Of a stretch of DNA of 64,000 nt, positions 33,426 through 47,137 are shown in pieces; positions within the stretch are counted from its first letter, which is position 1; the number at the start of each line of letters is the position of its first letter. The translations under genes were made by a program, and so were the position numbers. The DNA is from Metopolophium dirhodum (Eukaryota; Arthropoda; Insecta; Hemiptera; Aphididae). The DNA is taken from the NCBI RefSeq assembly GCF_019925205.1, contig NC_083563.1, positions 682,001 to 746,000 on the forward strand, written 5' to 3'. Under the pieces are notes generated by a model. The model saw only the letters and a list, made by a program, of their open reading frames with translations, ran no database searches and was not told the DNA's origin.

Positions 33426-35644
33426 GTATAAATACGTAAATTCACATAATATAACCAATGTTTAAAATTAAGAAATATGTCAATATATCTCAAAAAACAG
33501 TTGGAAGTAAGCGCAAAAATCTAAAAAAAACTACAATATATGCAAAGTAAAATATATTGCATACTTTGATTCTTTTTATTACAAGACAAATGTTTAATGA
33601 AATATTGATATTTATTATAATATTAATTACATTAGGTAAATATGACATAAATAATAATATAGAATCTCAATCATAGCTTCTTTTAGTTTACAACCTCACT
33701 TTTACTTTTAGATTCCGAACTCAACTTGAAATAATTTAATAATTATTACCTAGATACCTAATCTACATTTTGCTGTGCAAACAATCAAACCTATGTATTT
33801 CAGTAGATAAATATAATATAATGTTTCATACAGTACCTTCATAACAAAAATATGTCAGTGATAAAATTTAAGCAATTATTACTTACATTTTTTAAGATGA
33901 TCTATTACTTTTTTTTTAGAAATGCATTTTTTTGAACATACAATTAAAGCAATTACGTAAAAGAAAAATAGATACTTAATATTAAGTTACAAAAAAAATA
34001 ATAAATATCTACCACCTTTAACACTAAAGCTATTCTTGTGATGGATATAGAGTGTTACATTATAGTATTTTACAAAAACGAAAAATAGACTACTACACGT
34101 CTACACCCAATTTCGAAAGACAATAAACATCTACATGATTATCTTAATAGTTTATTGTATTAATTATACACATATGTAACTGTTATTTATTAAAATATGT
34201 CAGTATCGAGATAATAGTTGTTTTAATTAATGGTTATAATAATTATGTTTAGCTATTTTATAAAACATCCAATATAGATACTCGTATGCACAACAGTCAT
34301 GTTATAACAAGCTGTTATAATTATTAGAGAAACATTTACGTGATTGACTTGACATTAACATGATTAACATGTTCCTACTTCTAGTTAATAGATAACAAAA
34401 AATTGTAATGTCATGTCATTAAAAAAATGAAATTTGTATAATTAAAAAAAAAATGAAATATTTCATACCTCAAGGCTTGAATGTTAAAATAATATTCCTT
34501 ATCATATTAATGCATTTTGCATTTTACATAATATTATAAAAACATTAAAGTTATTAAACTGTCGGCCCCGTCTAAATTAATATTTTTTTCATAGTTCTTT
34601 ATTTTACACAATATATTACAACTATCAGTAAATAATATTACTTTACAGTATAAAGTAATATTGTTAAAATAATAAATAGTAATAACTTTTATTGATTATA
34701 ATCAATAATCAACACAAAAATATATTAATTACTCACTATATTTATTTGACGTATATTGTAATAATAATATAAATGTCCATAAAATATTATTGTCTATTGT
34801 CTACCTCTACATCTAACAAGATATTATAATATTATTCGATATAGTTAGTGGGTAAGTATATTAATTACGAATATTTTAGCCAACAAGATGTATTGAATAC
34901 CTATCGATTTAATACTGTGATCAAGACCATTACCTAAACAGTTTATCGTACGTATAAGACATTAATGCGATGTACAGATATAGTACTTAGGTACACATAT
35001 TTTCATTTTTTATTACTGTATAATAAATTATGAATATTATATTATGATTTGTATTTCTGCAAACTGCAGTAAATCTTTAGGCTAACGATGATCATCTAGG
35101 ACATCGTAAGAAAAATAAATATTGTTCTCTGTTACTTATGGAAATATTTTTCATTTTTGATGTAGGTACCGACGCTAAAAATCATTCTTTTCTCATAAAT
35201 AGTGTAATATACGTATTTAATACACAACGGTTTTTACTCGTTAAGTCGTGAACATTACAGATAAGCAGGCATGCTTGGAGTGAACAGAAATAATTCAAGG
35301 AAAAAAGATTACCTCCCATTAAGGCATCAACGAACTGATTGATAAGGGTTGAAGAACGAAGGTAAACGAGTATGCTGTGTACTTTCATTAAAGAGATATC
35401 AAAAAAAGAGATTTTGTTATACAATCATCGGAACGCTATATACGTGAAAGTATAAGATCATAAACATTCCATAATGAAGAGCCAGGGATTAATGTCTGTA
35501 TCTATACATTTTTTCTCGTGCATCAAATACGTCTTTTGAAAATGCCTAAATTGAAGACTTACTTGAGACATAATAAACACGTCGTGGTCGTATTATAATT
35601 GAGTTTAAAATTTTCTTCTCGCTACAATCATGGGAATTATAATA

Positions 35645-35663
35645 TAGGTTAGGTTAGGTTAGG
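35645..35663 (+). repeat. Short interstitial TTAGG repeat
   Basis: TAGG followed by three TTAGG units. TTAGG is the telomere repeat of most insects including aphids, but three to four units can arise by chance or during double-strand-break repair. Confidence 0.6.
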
Positions 35664-37619
35664 TGCAGTATTTCATAATTAATATAAACAATAATAAATA
35701 TATTAAATATAATTTCGAATTTATAATTTTAAATCAAATGGAAAATTTTCGCAAGTTGTTTGATTTGAGTTGCGCTACCAAGTGCACTGTAGATGTTATT
35801 TACTAATAATTAGTAAAATACGTATTATTTTTTTTACTATTTTAAGTCTATTTAATATTTAAAAATTATTACACAATTGATTGTCAATTCTGAATGAAGT
35901 TTATTAAATGCGATTACGGCATTTTTTAATATTAAGTATCCATAAAATAATAATTTTGCAGTAAAGGATTCTCTAAATACATCGAAAATAGTTTAAATAT
36001 AATATTGTAGCAATTTTAACCTTTTTTTAATTATTTACACACTGTTTCAAAATAAACTCTTTAAACCTCCATGTTACGTAAATTTCATCAAACATTTAAG
36101 TGGATTTTAGAATAATGTAGTTAAACATATTATGATAAATGAAAGTAAAATTATTAATGTAGTTTTATAATATTTACAGTAGGTATTACATAAATTATAA
36201 TTACACAAAATTAACAAATAGATACAAAAAATTACATTTTAAATAACATAGGTAGGTACCTATAACTAACCTATAACTATTTATAATTTATTAAGATATT
36301 AATACTTTCACACTTTGTTCGTAGTTTTTGGTATTTTTCAACAAATCTATTTTCAAGAAATTACATTAATTATTTAATGCAAAATATATATGTTGTTGTT
36401 TTATCAAAAACAAAAATTATCAAACATCGATCAACGGGATTTTTGATATTTTCCGTTTATTTGATTAGTTAACGTTGAACAAACATAAAAGAAAAAAATT
36501 GAACTCGTTAAAACAAATATGAATTTTATTCACAATATTCACATATATAATACACTAACAAAACATACACACTAGAAAATGCAGTCAAATACTCATTGAT
36601 CAATGACTGAAAATTATAAATCTATTACGATTCGTCAATACGTCATGCACATCCTCGAGTATTTTATTCGAGGTTCGTCAAGCTGCACCTATACCAAAAT
36701 GATAAGTACTTTTGTGAACGACATCAATAGGCGGTACATAATGTAGAAAACACGTGAGAATTAAAACAAAATATACGTTGTGGTAAATGTTTACAAGTTA
36801 ATGCGAATCATAGTTCACCCCTGAAATGTACAAACCCGGAGATGTATAGTATTAAAATAAATTTAGTGCATCGCGTTTAGCCATTATTATAGAGTGTATA
36901 GCTGCTATATAATATTAAAGGTGAACTGCATAATCGGTCTCGATATCCTTGATGATTATATAGTATTATAATTCGACCCTTACGATATATTGTATTGTAT
37001 GCAGACGAAACCACAAGTTCGATATCATTTGACTACATATAGGTGAGTTCTAACCTACCACGTTTGCATCGAGAGCCACATAATCCCCGTTTGAAACCAG
37101 TCTTTTTTTGTCTGCACGCGTGGTTATTTAAGAATAGACACAATTTTATTCATCAAGTTTGTGTAAATAAATATAAATAATGTTGTACACCGTACAATAT
37201 AATACATAGCGAATAAAAGGAAAAGTAACCACCTGAAATAACCCACTTTCATACACTTTTGTCAAAATATTTGAGTGCCAACCACATTTGAAGAGCTTAG
37301 ATGGTAATATGGTATAATGTGATATGTAAGTAGACCAAACGGGACGAGTACTAGAAGATTTACATTATATTACAATAATAGTAATAATAATAATAATGTA
37401 AGTAGCATACCATGCTTTCTATATAGTCTTCTAAAAATGTATGATTTATTCCGTGTTTTTAGATACTCACACGGCCAAACGCCTATAGATAATGACGCTA
37501 GAAAAGTTGTTAGCGTTAGGTTTAATGATGTTATATTTCAAAAACGTCATTTTTAGCCTTATTTAAAATATAATTAAATAGTAATAGGGTTACCTACCTC
37601 AGTTCAGAGGTAATATTTT

Positions 37620-38575
37620 TTAGATTCTGAGCGAAGCGATGAATGTATTGATTTTACAATGGTGTGTGTTTTTTTTTTTATTTTTTTTTTTATTTTTGTG
37701 TCTGTCATCACCTTTTAGGACAGTAAAAGTGCTTGGATTTTCTTCAATAGTAACTTTTCTGATAGGAAAGTGAATCTAGTTGGTACTTTGGGGGGTCAAA
37801 AGTAAAAAATTCCCAGTAGTTTTCACAAGCGACGTGAAAAACAAAAGAAAAATTAAGGAAAAACGGGAATTTTTACGCAAAATCTGTTTTTGAGAAAATA
37901 GATTTTGGTTTTTGGTGTAACTCTAAAACAAATGACCGTAGGGACATGAAATTTTGACTGAATGTTTATATTAGCATTTTCTATACACCATAAAATTTAC
38001 AAAATATTTTGACTCTTTTTGAGCTGTTTACGGACATTGTCAGTTTTCAATTTTTTTAGTTTTTTTTTCTATAAATATCAATAAAATTTTATCTGTTGAG
38101 TAAAAAAGCTTGAAAATTTAATAGAAGGCTCCTAGGTTATTGTTTCAAAGGCAGATGAAAAAAATTAAAAATCCTTAGTCACAGTTTTTATTTATAAGCA
38201 TTTAAAGTTCAAATTTTGACAAAATACAGAAAAATCACGAAAATTAGCAAACTATTTTGAGTTGAGAATTCATAAAAATTTTTCTTTTTAAATCTAAGAT
38301 TTGAAAATGTAATATAAGATTACTCATAAGTTTGTCTACCTATATCAAAAAAAAAATGTCTACAAGAAACTTAAATTAAATTTTTATGATCGTCTGAAAT
38401 TTATATTTTTACAACATTTTTATCATAGGCTGACTGACTGTTTTCGCTCAGAATCGTTTTTCTTATACAATGATATTATATCATTGAATTCAAATTTAAC
38501 ACCATCCATTACAGTGACCCACTTGTAACCTACTGTACAGCAGAGCGACATCCACTTATCCACCTTTTTTTTTGT
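37620..38575. repeat. Dispersed repeat, GATTCTGAGCG family, best copy
   Basis: Starts TTAGATTCTGAGCGAAGCGA and runs for about 0.95 kb. Near the right side the inverse motif CGCTCAGAATC occurs (38445-38455), followed by a tail containing CATCCATTACAGTGACC that is shared with the 48.1 kb copy. Related copies lie at 24891, 28521, 48118 and 62844. No coding frame is preserved. The element class is unknown. Confidence 0.6.
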
Positions 38576-41559
38576 ATTTGCAGTTGATTTAAATTTAACC
38601 ATTTCCCTAGCAAATATCCTTAGCCGTTTTCCACAATATACTATGATTACTCATTACTTTTAAATGTATGACGATAATACATCACTATCGTGTATATCAC
38701 CGATATGAACGAAGCAAGACGAATGCCTGTCCAAAATCTCTGACTACGTTAGGTTCTTTTTTCTAAATTTAATTTAACGAATATAGTGTATAAAGGTATA
38801 TATATAAATATGTGTAATTAAATTCAAGTAGAACACTATCTGCAAGATGATAATCGACGAACACCAGCAATTTCTATATACGGTATATTAATATTATATT
38901 ATAAATTCATTAATACGTCTTAAAACGTTTAATCACGTTTCATAGTATTAGTATAACTGAGCTCAGACGCTCTGAGACACAAAACATCACCAACATGACC
39001 CGTTAATTTGAAAATAGATGTAAAAGCGCATATTTTAAAATTATTTATATTTATTAGTTATTTTGCTTACAAAATGTTGGGTTTTTTTTTTTTAATTTGC
39101 TTTTCTCAGTCAATGTTATTTTTGTCTGCGGGAATTCCGACATCTGATAAATACATATTATGAAAATATTACTGTCGTATACTCGTACGTGGAATGTGAA
39201 ATAGAACGAAAAATAACTACAATAGACATTTTGTCTGAAGTTTTGAATCGGCTAGACGAAAGACGGATATGGGTAAAACGTGGCGCCGTTGCTTTTAAAA
39301 ACTAAAAAAAAAGTATTACGTAGTTACTTTTGCTCCGTAGAATAATATTTTTCATACAATGTAAACATTGATAAAGGTATTTAAATATCTATGAAACGTT
39401 CTATTAGTTAATGTTTATATTTTCTACAACCCGAGTAAAAGAATATTATTACATTTTAAAACACTCACTGTGTAAATTTAGCAATATTCGATATACCTAC
39501 GTATTATACAAGTTTGTAACAATTTGTTTACAGACAATAGTTTAATTATTAGCAATTAGTAAATAATAGGTACATTATTGTATAGTGCTTATTTATTATT
39601 TAAATATACTATAATCAATTAGTTAAAGAAGTTTTATTAAATTTGATAAATAAGGTATATAATTTATACCGTAAATTAAAAATTTACTGTATCAAAAATG
39701 TTGTAATTCATGTAAGTCAATTGTTTTTTTAGTGAGTACATAATATTATTTCTGTACGTCATTATTTTTACTATCCTTGGCCGTGCTACATTAGTTTTTA
39801 TTTAATAAATAATTATAAGTGGTTTAATTGATCGGTCTTCCGATTAATTGTCTACGGTCGGACACTCGGACGTGATAGTCAGCAACGAACAATCACCCAT
39901 CCCTAAAATATAATATGTCCATCTCTACATATTAATGGCCTGATGTATCATGACGTGATATTATTGTAATAACAAAATATTTTCAATAGACTGCTATCAT
40001 AAACAAGGTTTAGTGGGCCACTATGTTTTAAGAGCAGTCATTTAAGACTTAAAAGGAAGCTCAATTAGTTAAAATATTTAACTGTTCAGTAAATTGTAGG
40101 ATAAAAAATAATATTCAGTTAAGTTACTACTTGTAAGGTAGGTATTATAGATAGATATATTTTCACCAACATTGAAATGTTTATTTAATCGAAAGCACTT
40201 TTTCATATTATAATATAATTTATGAATACCTACATCATGTTATCTACACTATATAAAAAAAATAGTAAATATTAAATAGTAATGGTGAGTACAAAATAAT
40301 AATAAGTATCTATGTTGATTTTCTTTAGCTGATTCGGTTAAATTTATTTTGAATTTTGTTAGCAAAATAAAAGAATTTTTAATATTTCTTAACAGTCCCA
40401 CAACTTTATACCAACTATGGTGTTTTAATCATTAACATCTTATATGTTACTATTTTTAAACCTTTTTGTTGGTCTGTTTTAAAATCTTTTTGAATTAACT
40501 TGACATGTTGACCTTTCTTTGGAATATGCTGTTGGTAATTTAGGTAATGGACCCGAAAAGATTGTAAATCCCAGTATCCCACAGCACTTATATATTATTG
40601 CAGCTATATTGCTGACCATTTCAGTGTCAAAGTCGGTTAATCACATCGTTCTGGTTCACCTTTAAACCAACTACAACACTTCAAATCTATAAAGCAATTA
40701 TTATTATTATTATCTTAAATGTTTGAATAAAAAATAGTAATGTATTTCTGATATTCATAATTGTATACCTATACTTATTATAATTTATAATACATTATAC
40801 AGAATAGAAAACAATTTATTTGTCCTCATTAAATCCGATAAATTTTCCTAAAATTAAAAATTAAATAAACCTTAACATTTTAAATAGGTAAGAGTGCATA
40901 ATATTGTGAATTTGATTTATTTTCGTCTTATTTGGGTATAGGAATTAGGTTTTTGTTATTTCTTTTACCGTTTCTATAATATTTTTAGAATTTAATAAAA
41001 ACTAACCATGCTGCAGGTAAATAAATAGTATACAGCATTGGAATGGTTGTCGGTGCATGATTTTTCATTTAACGGTTCAATAAAATGAATGGGTTTAATG
41101 TCCCTGAAGAAAACCGGCTATATAGGTAACTATTGTGAAACAATAAGGTTTATAGGGAAATTTGCTGTTAACGTCTGTGGTTTTAATTCAAGAAATTGAG
41201 TTATCTCATTACACTACGCCCCGTATACATTCTATACTTACATACATACATATAATATATTATATAGTGTATAATATATACTATATACATTATACATACA
41301 TAAATAATGTACACACTATTGTACATATACGTATACGCAGCTCGTTTATAGTATAAGGATGTAGCGTTTGGTATACACAGTAGTGAGTAGTGCAGTTGTA
41401 TTATTGCTAAATTACGAGAGTAAAATCCTGATTAAAAAAACTTCAACGTAGGTAAAGGGACGGTTTTTTCCTTTAATTAGAATATAGGTATAGGTGGAAA
41501 AAAAAAATAAAAAATTACAACGAAAATAAGTGAGTCTGTGTGTACAAACAATTCAATCA
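38576..41559. other. AT-rich stretch without a supported gene
   Basis: No frame, RNA gene or bounded repeat recognised. A more complex patch at about 40540-40700 may be a degraded transposable-element end. Confidence 0.5.
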
Positions 41560-42620
41560 GATTACGGTGGGTGTATATACTGGAGCACACGCACTGAGGG
41601 GTCGTAGTGGGCCACCCGCGTGTTTTCCCGTGAGAGGTTTAACACGTCAAGGAAACCACCGGCGGCGGAAATCTCGATCGATTTGCACGCGTGTTTTGTG
41701 CATATAACATATCATATAATATATATATATTTTTTTTTCTATATATTTATACCTAGGTACATGTACGCGGTGTACCTAACGTACCACGTAACTGCAGCGG
41801 TGTCAATACAAGATGACGTGTGCGGTCTGCGTATTTCCATTCGTACGTCTCTCTCTCTCTCTCTCTCTGTCTGCGTCAAATTGATTTTAGCCACGTATAC
41901 GGACACTGCTGCAGTGGCCGCCGGGTAGGAGGATAATATTATATATAGGTGACACCACGCCAAGGGATGTTGACGGACAGACGCGTAGGTGATTGGGGGT
42001 GGGGTGGTTGGGTGGGTAATGTGGGGCGGCGGGTCGGGGAGAGAGAATTCGCACGCGCGCACAAACAATAATGCCCGCGGACGAACAATACGCGTGTGTA
42101 TCGGCGAGCGCTCTTATATACTATTATTGTACACCGGAGAGAGGACAGCTCGCACAATAATTACAGAAATTAATTAAAGAGGGAGGAGAGAGACCCCTTT
42201 TAGCAGCAGACCACCCCTCGCCCCGGCCGCTCGACGACTAAATAATACGCGTGTAACGCAATGATATAACAATAATGAAGACGATGACGATAATGTACAC
42301 GACGACGACCTTTCGCTCGCCGATTAATTTTTATTATATTTTATAGTTCGATTGTTTATCCGACGTTTTTCGCGTTTATACAGTAATATAATATTGTCGT
42401 TTAATATGTTATTATTCTTCCAGCACCTTCGGACGGAACGCGCCTACCAGCGGCATAATGTTATGTAAATGTCATCGTATATATGCGCACAGGCGTATAG
42501 TACGGGTCGTTTTAAGTGTCAAAATGTTCTGAATCCACAGCAAACCTATCAGCTCGGTCAGATCGACGGAAGGAAGGTATAGGTCGCGAATATTAACACA
42601 ATGGTCACTGGGTTATTGTG
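41560..42620. promoter_or_regulatory. GC/CpG-rich island, possible promoter or enhancer
   Basis: About 1 kb with much higher GC and CpG content than the flanks, including a CT tract, GGTGGGG-type runs and many CG-containing words. Open frames occur in several phases on both strands, which is the expected effect of few stop codons at this composition rather than evidence of coding. It lies upstream of the Dscam-like start codon, so it could be a distal promoter or enhancer. No transcript evidence can be read. Confidence 0.3.
41848..41868. repeat. (CT)n microsatellite in a GC-rich island
   Basis: About ten CT units, accompanied by further GC-rich, CpG-containing sequence to about 42310. Confidence 0.8.
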
Positions 42621-43378
42621 CTTTGCGAGAAGGCTCGTCGCGATGTTTCCAATTTGCACGTTAACGATGTTGTTGTTGTACTATCGCTTTTATTACTCGT
42701 TAATGGGACGTTATAGGTGTATACTGCCGCATATGTTTGGTGTAAAAAACACACACCTGTACAGAGAAAGTTCTGCGGTGGGTTTATATAAGGGAAGAAC
42801 ACAATTACAGTTATAAAGTAAACAATATTATATTATCCATACGGTATGATATCCGTTTTTTTTAAAAATAAGTGTTACAAAAAGTCATAGGCTTAAAAAA
42901 AATTATTATTTTTCAGTACCTACACCGTAAAATACAAAGTTGTAAAATAGGTAGGTACCTATAATACATGATCAAGAACTGGTACGTAGTTTTCAATTGT
43001 TATCCTCAACAATGGTTTTATAACAAGTGTTCGCCATATGAAAGAAACAAAAAACGAGTATTTAATTATCTCTAAGAACGCACCGAATACCAATCATACC
43101 CAGTGTTGTGTTTTATCTAGATAGGTATATTTTTATCTCTTATCTTATACAGATAAATGGGAAATATGTTATCTAAGTTATTATCTAAGATAAATAATTA
43201 AAACATCTAGATAAAATGTAATTTTTAAATATTTCTATTATAAATTATAATTAGTGTTAATTAGGTATTTTATATTTTCTGATTACAAAATAGTAAATTT
43301 ATATTTAAACATAATAGGTAAAAATTATTATTTTAACTATTACTTATAATATGTATTACTGTGTTAGTATTATAATTT

Positions 43379-43664
43379 TTTTTTTTTTTATTGATCTTGA
43401 GCCCGGCAACTGAGGTCATTGGCTATTTTTTTGTTTTTACTGTAGGTTATTAAGTCGGTAGGGGGAATACGTGTGTGTTGGGTTTGGCAGAATTTTTGAT
43501 TGGGCACCCGTAGGTATCTGCCATGCCCGGGTGGGGGATGGCGGCACTTGTTCTCCGGACACCGTGACTTGCTCGGAGAAAAATGCCGCCCGGTGATCGA
43601 GGATCGAACTCGGACCGGCTGTGCCGAATCCGTCGCGTTAGACCGCTCGGCCACCTCGCCCCCC
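43379..43664 (-). mobile_element. tRNA-derived SINE, copy 1
   Basis: Read on the minus strand, the element starts GGGGGGCGAGGTGGCCGAGC, a class II (Leu/Ser-like) tRNA head. It has an A box (TGGCCGAGCGGT, 43653..43642) and a B box (GAGTTCGATCC, 43611..43601), the internal RNA polymerase III promoter. A shared non-tRNA body follows, then a poly(A) tail (poly(T) at 43379-43389 on the plus strand). It is flanked by a perfect 12 bp target-site duplication, GTATTATAATTT, at 43367-43378 and 43665-43676. The 88-codon frame across it is incidental. Confidence 0.85.
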
Positions 43665-44199
43665 GTATTATAATTTATAATTTATAAATATACCCATATA
43701 TATTTTTCATTCTTAAATTATTAGATATACCAAGTTCATATTTTAAATGTTCTTAGTAATAAACTAATAAACGTTTTAGGTTAACTACGTGTCTACGTAT
43801 CAGCGTCGTATTCGTTGACCGTTAACAGAATACCCGCATTCTGCAATTAAAATTTGAAACGATCACAAAATAAATTATTATTGATTAATTATTAATAGCA
43901 AGTATAATAATAATATTACCTAGTGTAAAATAAAATACCTACAATACTAATTTTAGCATTGCAATAACATCTACATGATTAGTGTATATCTATATTTTAT
44001 TAGGGCGGCTCTAGCCTCCTATGTGTTTATTTAATAATTTCCTATCACTTATTAGTTATTAAATATTGTTACCGGAATTTTAAATACTGAATATTCATAT
44101 AAATTGTTTAAATATTTATGTAGATATCATTATTATTATTTATTTCTACTAAAAAAGAAACAATACATTTGATTTGTATTTTTTTTTTAATTTAATTTA

Positions 44200-44245
44200 T
44201 TTTAATTGTGTTCATTAGGTAAAACAATAATGAACACAATTAAAA
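44200..44245. repeat. 17 bp perfect inverted repeat (hairpin)
   Basis: TTTTAATTGTGTTCATT (44200-44216) and its reverse complement (44229-44245) are separated by 12 bases. No terminator-like role applies in this context; it could be a remnant of a small foldback element or a cruciform-prone site. Confidence 0.6.
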
Positions 44246-44660
44246 AACATAATATATGTAGGTATAAAGAAAATTTCAAGTCGAAATAATTTTGAAGTTT
44301 TGTTTTTTGACATCAAATTTTATGGTGTTTTGAAAATTGCCCTTTACTTAGTTTAAAAAACATATTTTTTGAAATAACATTTAATTGACTTATAAAGTTA
44401 CATAATTCACAACTGTTATGAAATTAAGATGTGCTATATAATATTATGAATTATCTAATATACTTTATTCACCTTAGGCTTGTAATAAATAGGTAGGTAG
44501 GTACATATTAAAAAAAAAATTATCTTTTTTTATCTGGATAATAAATGTTGGTTTTTATCTTTATCTAGATAATTAAATTATTATATATCTTTTATCTTCA
44601 TCTAAATAACTATTCTAACAATTATCCAGATATTAAAAAATTATCTTTATACAACACTCC

Positions 44661-47125
44661 GAATTTATACCATATTTTTAGTAAATATACTGTTATAAGT
44701 TGGTATAATTATTTTTTGTCGGGTGGCACTGCTGGGAGCCTTTCTACTCTATTATTTTATGTCATCACACTTACTTATTATACCTTGTCGTATAGATTGT
44801 AAATAATTTTGTTTATTCTAATAACCTAACCTGTAAAATAGTTTGAATTGATATTATAATATATTTTAATTTAAAAATGTTCTTAAAATCTCATAAAAAC
44901 TGATCATATTGCACCACTTAAAAACCACGGTCAAGGACTAAATTGAACTCTTAAGAGGACGCTGTGATAAACTTCTGATCTTCGTATGTACTGATTTAGA
45001 GTTAAACTAACAGTTATTTTAAAAAAAAACCACCCGAAACAGTACAGATTTAATATCATAATATTGATAGCAGGTATTACTCGACATTTTCTCACTAGAC
45101 GACGACCATAATTATTATACCTTATCAGCTGTGAAATATTGGAGTGGCTTAAAAAAAAAGAAAAATATAATGTCTTCAATTGTTCAAAAGTCGTTAATGT
45201 TTTAAGACCGGCAGACCGCAACATAGTGAAATAATAAATTTTACTTTATTTTTTTTTTTCAGAAATGGTGTAGTTTTTTTGGTGGCGAAAAAATTGTTCT
45301 GCTTTTACACAGATAAAGTAGGTACTGTTATCTAGATCGTTTGAAGATTTAGTGTCTGAAATATTTGTGTATAGTCTTTGGGATTATTTCCCGCGCGAAC
45401 ATCCTTATCATATAGTCTTATAAAAAAAAATACGCAATAAACAATAATAACGGAGTACTGATATTATAAGATGGGGGCATGGGGCCATTTATAAATTGCT
45501 TGAAAATTGTAATTAAACACATACATTTAAACTGTTTAGTAACAATTTTTCATAATATTTCGTTAAAATTGATTAAGTAAAACAAATATATTTTAAATGT
45601 GAATATAATATAGCGTCCACGCGTATGACATTTATTAATTGTTTATTAATTATTTTATTGCAAATTCCATCAAATAATATGATAATGAACAATTTAAATT
45701 TGTAAGATGTTATTTATTTGTATTTATATTTAAGCAACAGTAAAGCAACTATAATAACCATCGATGTTAAAACCTTAACAATTATTTAAACAAATATACA
45801 TTTATAGTATACATATATATACAGAGTGATTCGTCAGTTGATGCTGTTCAGTGTTCACCCCTCCCCCCAATTTTTTCCATTAATAATGAATTTATTCAAA
45901 TTTAAATTTTCAAGCATACTTAATGTATACTTAACTTAATAATGGCTATGATTAATTTAAATCTGAAGATAAGAAATTATTATTTAAATTTTGTATTCTT
46001 TCATATTATTGTTTATAACAAATCAAGATTTAAATTTCACTTGATTGAATTAATTCATTTTACGTTTTTAAACTGCTTATCGTCTTGGTAACATTCACAT
46101 CAATGACTGTCAATTCAAAATGTATTTAATTATAAGTCAACGCTGAAATTTATATTGACAGCTTAATACATTTCGTGGTTTATTAAACGTCAAGTAAACT
46201 TGTATTGCTAATAGTATTGACGTATTGTTATTTATATTATGTGGATATAGTAATAGAATCTAAGATGATCGTGTACGGCATGATAGGTATGTAATAAACT
46301 ATTATTTATTTAAAAAAAAAAAAACATTTTTAACAATTATAAAAATGAAATGTAAAATGTTTAAAAAATATGTTTACATATATATGAATTTGCTAATAGC
46401 TTTTAATTAATATGTTTTTTCAAAACTCATTAATGTCATTAATTTCCATACTATAAAATTTTACTATAATATGTCTAAATCTATTTGAGGTAGAAAAATA
46501 ATTTAATATCATTTAGGTACTTATTCAGTTATGCGTTATATTTGTTTAGAATTTAAAAAGTTTGAGAATCGTATAAGTACTTAACTTAATATAATAGGAA
46601 ATTATGGTTTTCGTTTAAAGAAAAATTTAATTTGAAAATTAGCTTTTAAGGATTTTGAGTATAAATTATCGTTTGGAAATATATTTAATATTACAAATAA
46701 ATAATACGTTAAAAAAAGATATGAATTAATTATGTTTAATAATAATAATTTTATAATAAATTCATGAATATGTTTCATATAATAAAACCATATTTCGGTA
46801 TAGTGAAATAATCAATATTTTTTTAATAATTAGGTACCTAGTTATTATAATTTTTTTTTAATTAAAAATATGATTTTTAAATTATTATTAATGTACTCAG
46901 ATAGATCGTTTAATGTGGCCAGTCAAAATCAAAAGTATAAAATAAAAGTTTACAGTCGTATAAAGGTACGGTAAGTCATATTTGTCGATAGCATCAAAAG
47001 GATATAAACTAATATTAGTTTTAAGTAAAAGCAATTGATATTTGTAAAATCCATTTGATGCTGATACTATCTATCGTTCAATTAACACTTTTTAACAACC
47101 TACTATTTTTATAAACCATAACTAC
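44661..47125. other. AT-rich stretch without a supported gene
   Basis: Only the TATACAGAGTGATTC-type repeat at 45828 is recognised. A 97-codon minus frame at 44931-45224 has no domain features. Confidence 0.5.
45828..46010 (+). repeat. Relative of the TATACAGGGTGATTC element
   Basis: Begins TATACAGAGTGATTCGTCAG and continues with a segment containing AATGAATTTATTCAAAT. That segment resembles the GATGCATTTATTCAAAT segment at the same distance inside the 18742 element. No matching right end was found, so this is probably a truncated copy; the right limit is approximate. Confidence 0.35.
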
Positions 47126-47137
47126 GTTTTATTATTT

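Larger units (their letters stand above)
31138..37619. other. AT-rich stretch without a supported gene
   Basis: Apart from the repeat fragment at 33270 and the short TTAGG run at 35645, it is AT-rich with scattered microsatellites. A slightly more complex patch at 31240-31640 has no clear coding frame. A minus frame at 35182-35424 shows no domain or splice support. Confidence 0.5.
43101..44660. mobile_element. GATA/TATC-rich element with inverted ends, carrying a nested SINE
   Basis: The left end CAGTGTTGTGTTTTATCTAG (43101) and the right end TTATCTTTATACAACACTCC (to 44660) are inverse over AGTGTTGT and the following TATC-rich stretch. Both termini are full of TATCTAGATA-type words (43115-43225 and 44520-44645). 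A CAG-T-G-T-T-G terminus recalls hAT elements, but no convincing 8 bp duplication is seen. SINE copy 1 lies inside and is the younger insertion. It also contains the 17 bp hairpin at 44200-44245. Confidence 0.42.

Noticed and set aside
35182..35424. 80-codon minus frame
   Set aside because: No domain, no splice support, composition typical of AT-rich non-coding DNA.
41620..42177. Several 62-109 codon frames on both strands
   Set aside because: All overlap in one GC-rich island with CT and GT tracts; mutually exclusive and without domain features.
43388..43654. Protein frame beginning MAERSNATDS, and similar frames at 47218-47562
   Set aside because: They are translations of the SINE tRNA-like head and body, not genes.
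43580..43664. True tRNA gene
   Set aside because: A and B boxes are present but the acceptor stem and arms do not pair well, and the sequence continues into a SINE body with poly(A) and target-site duplications.
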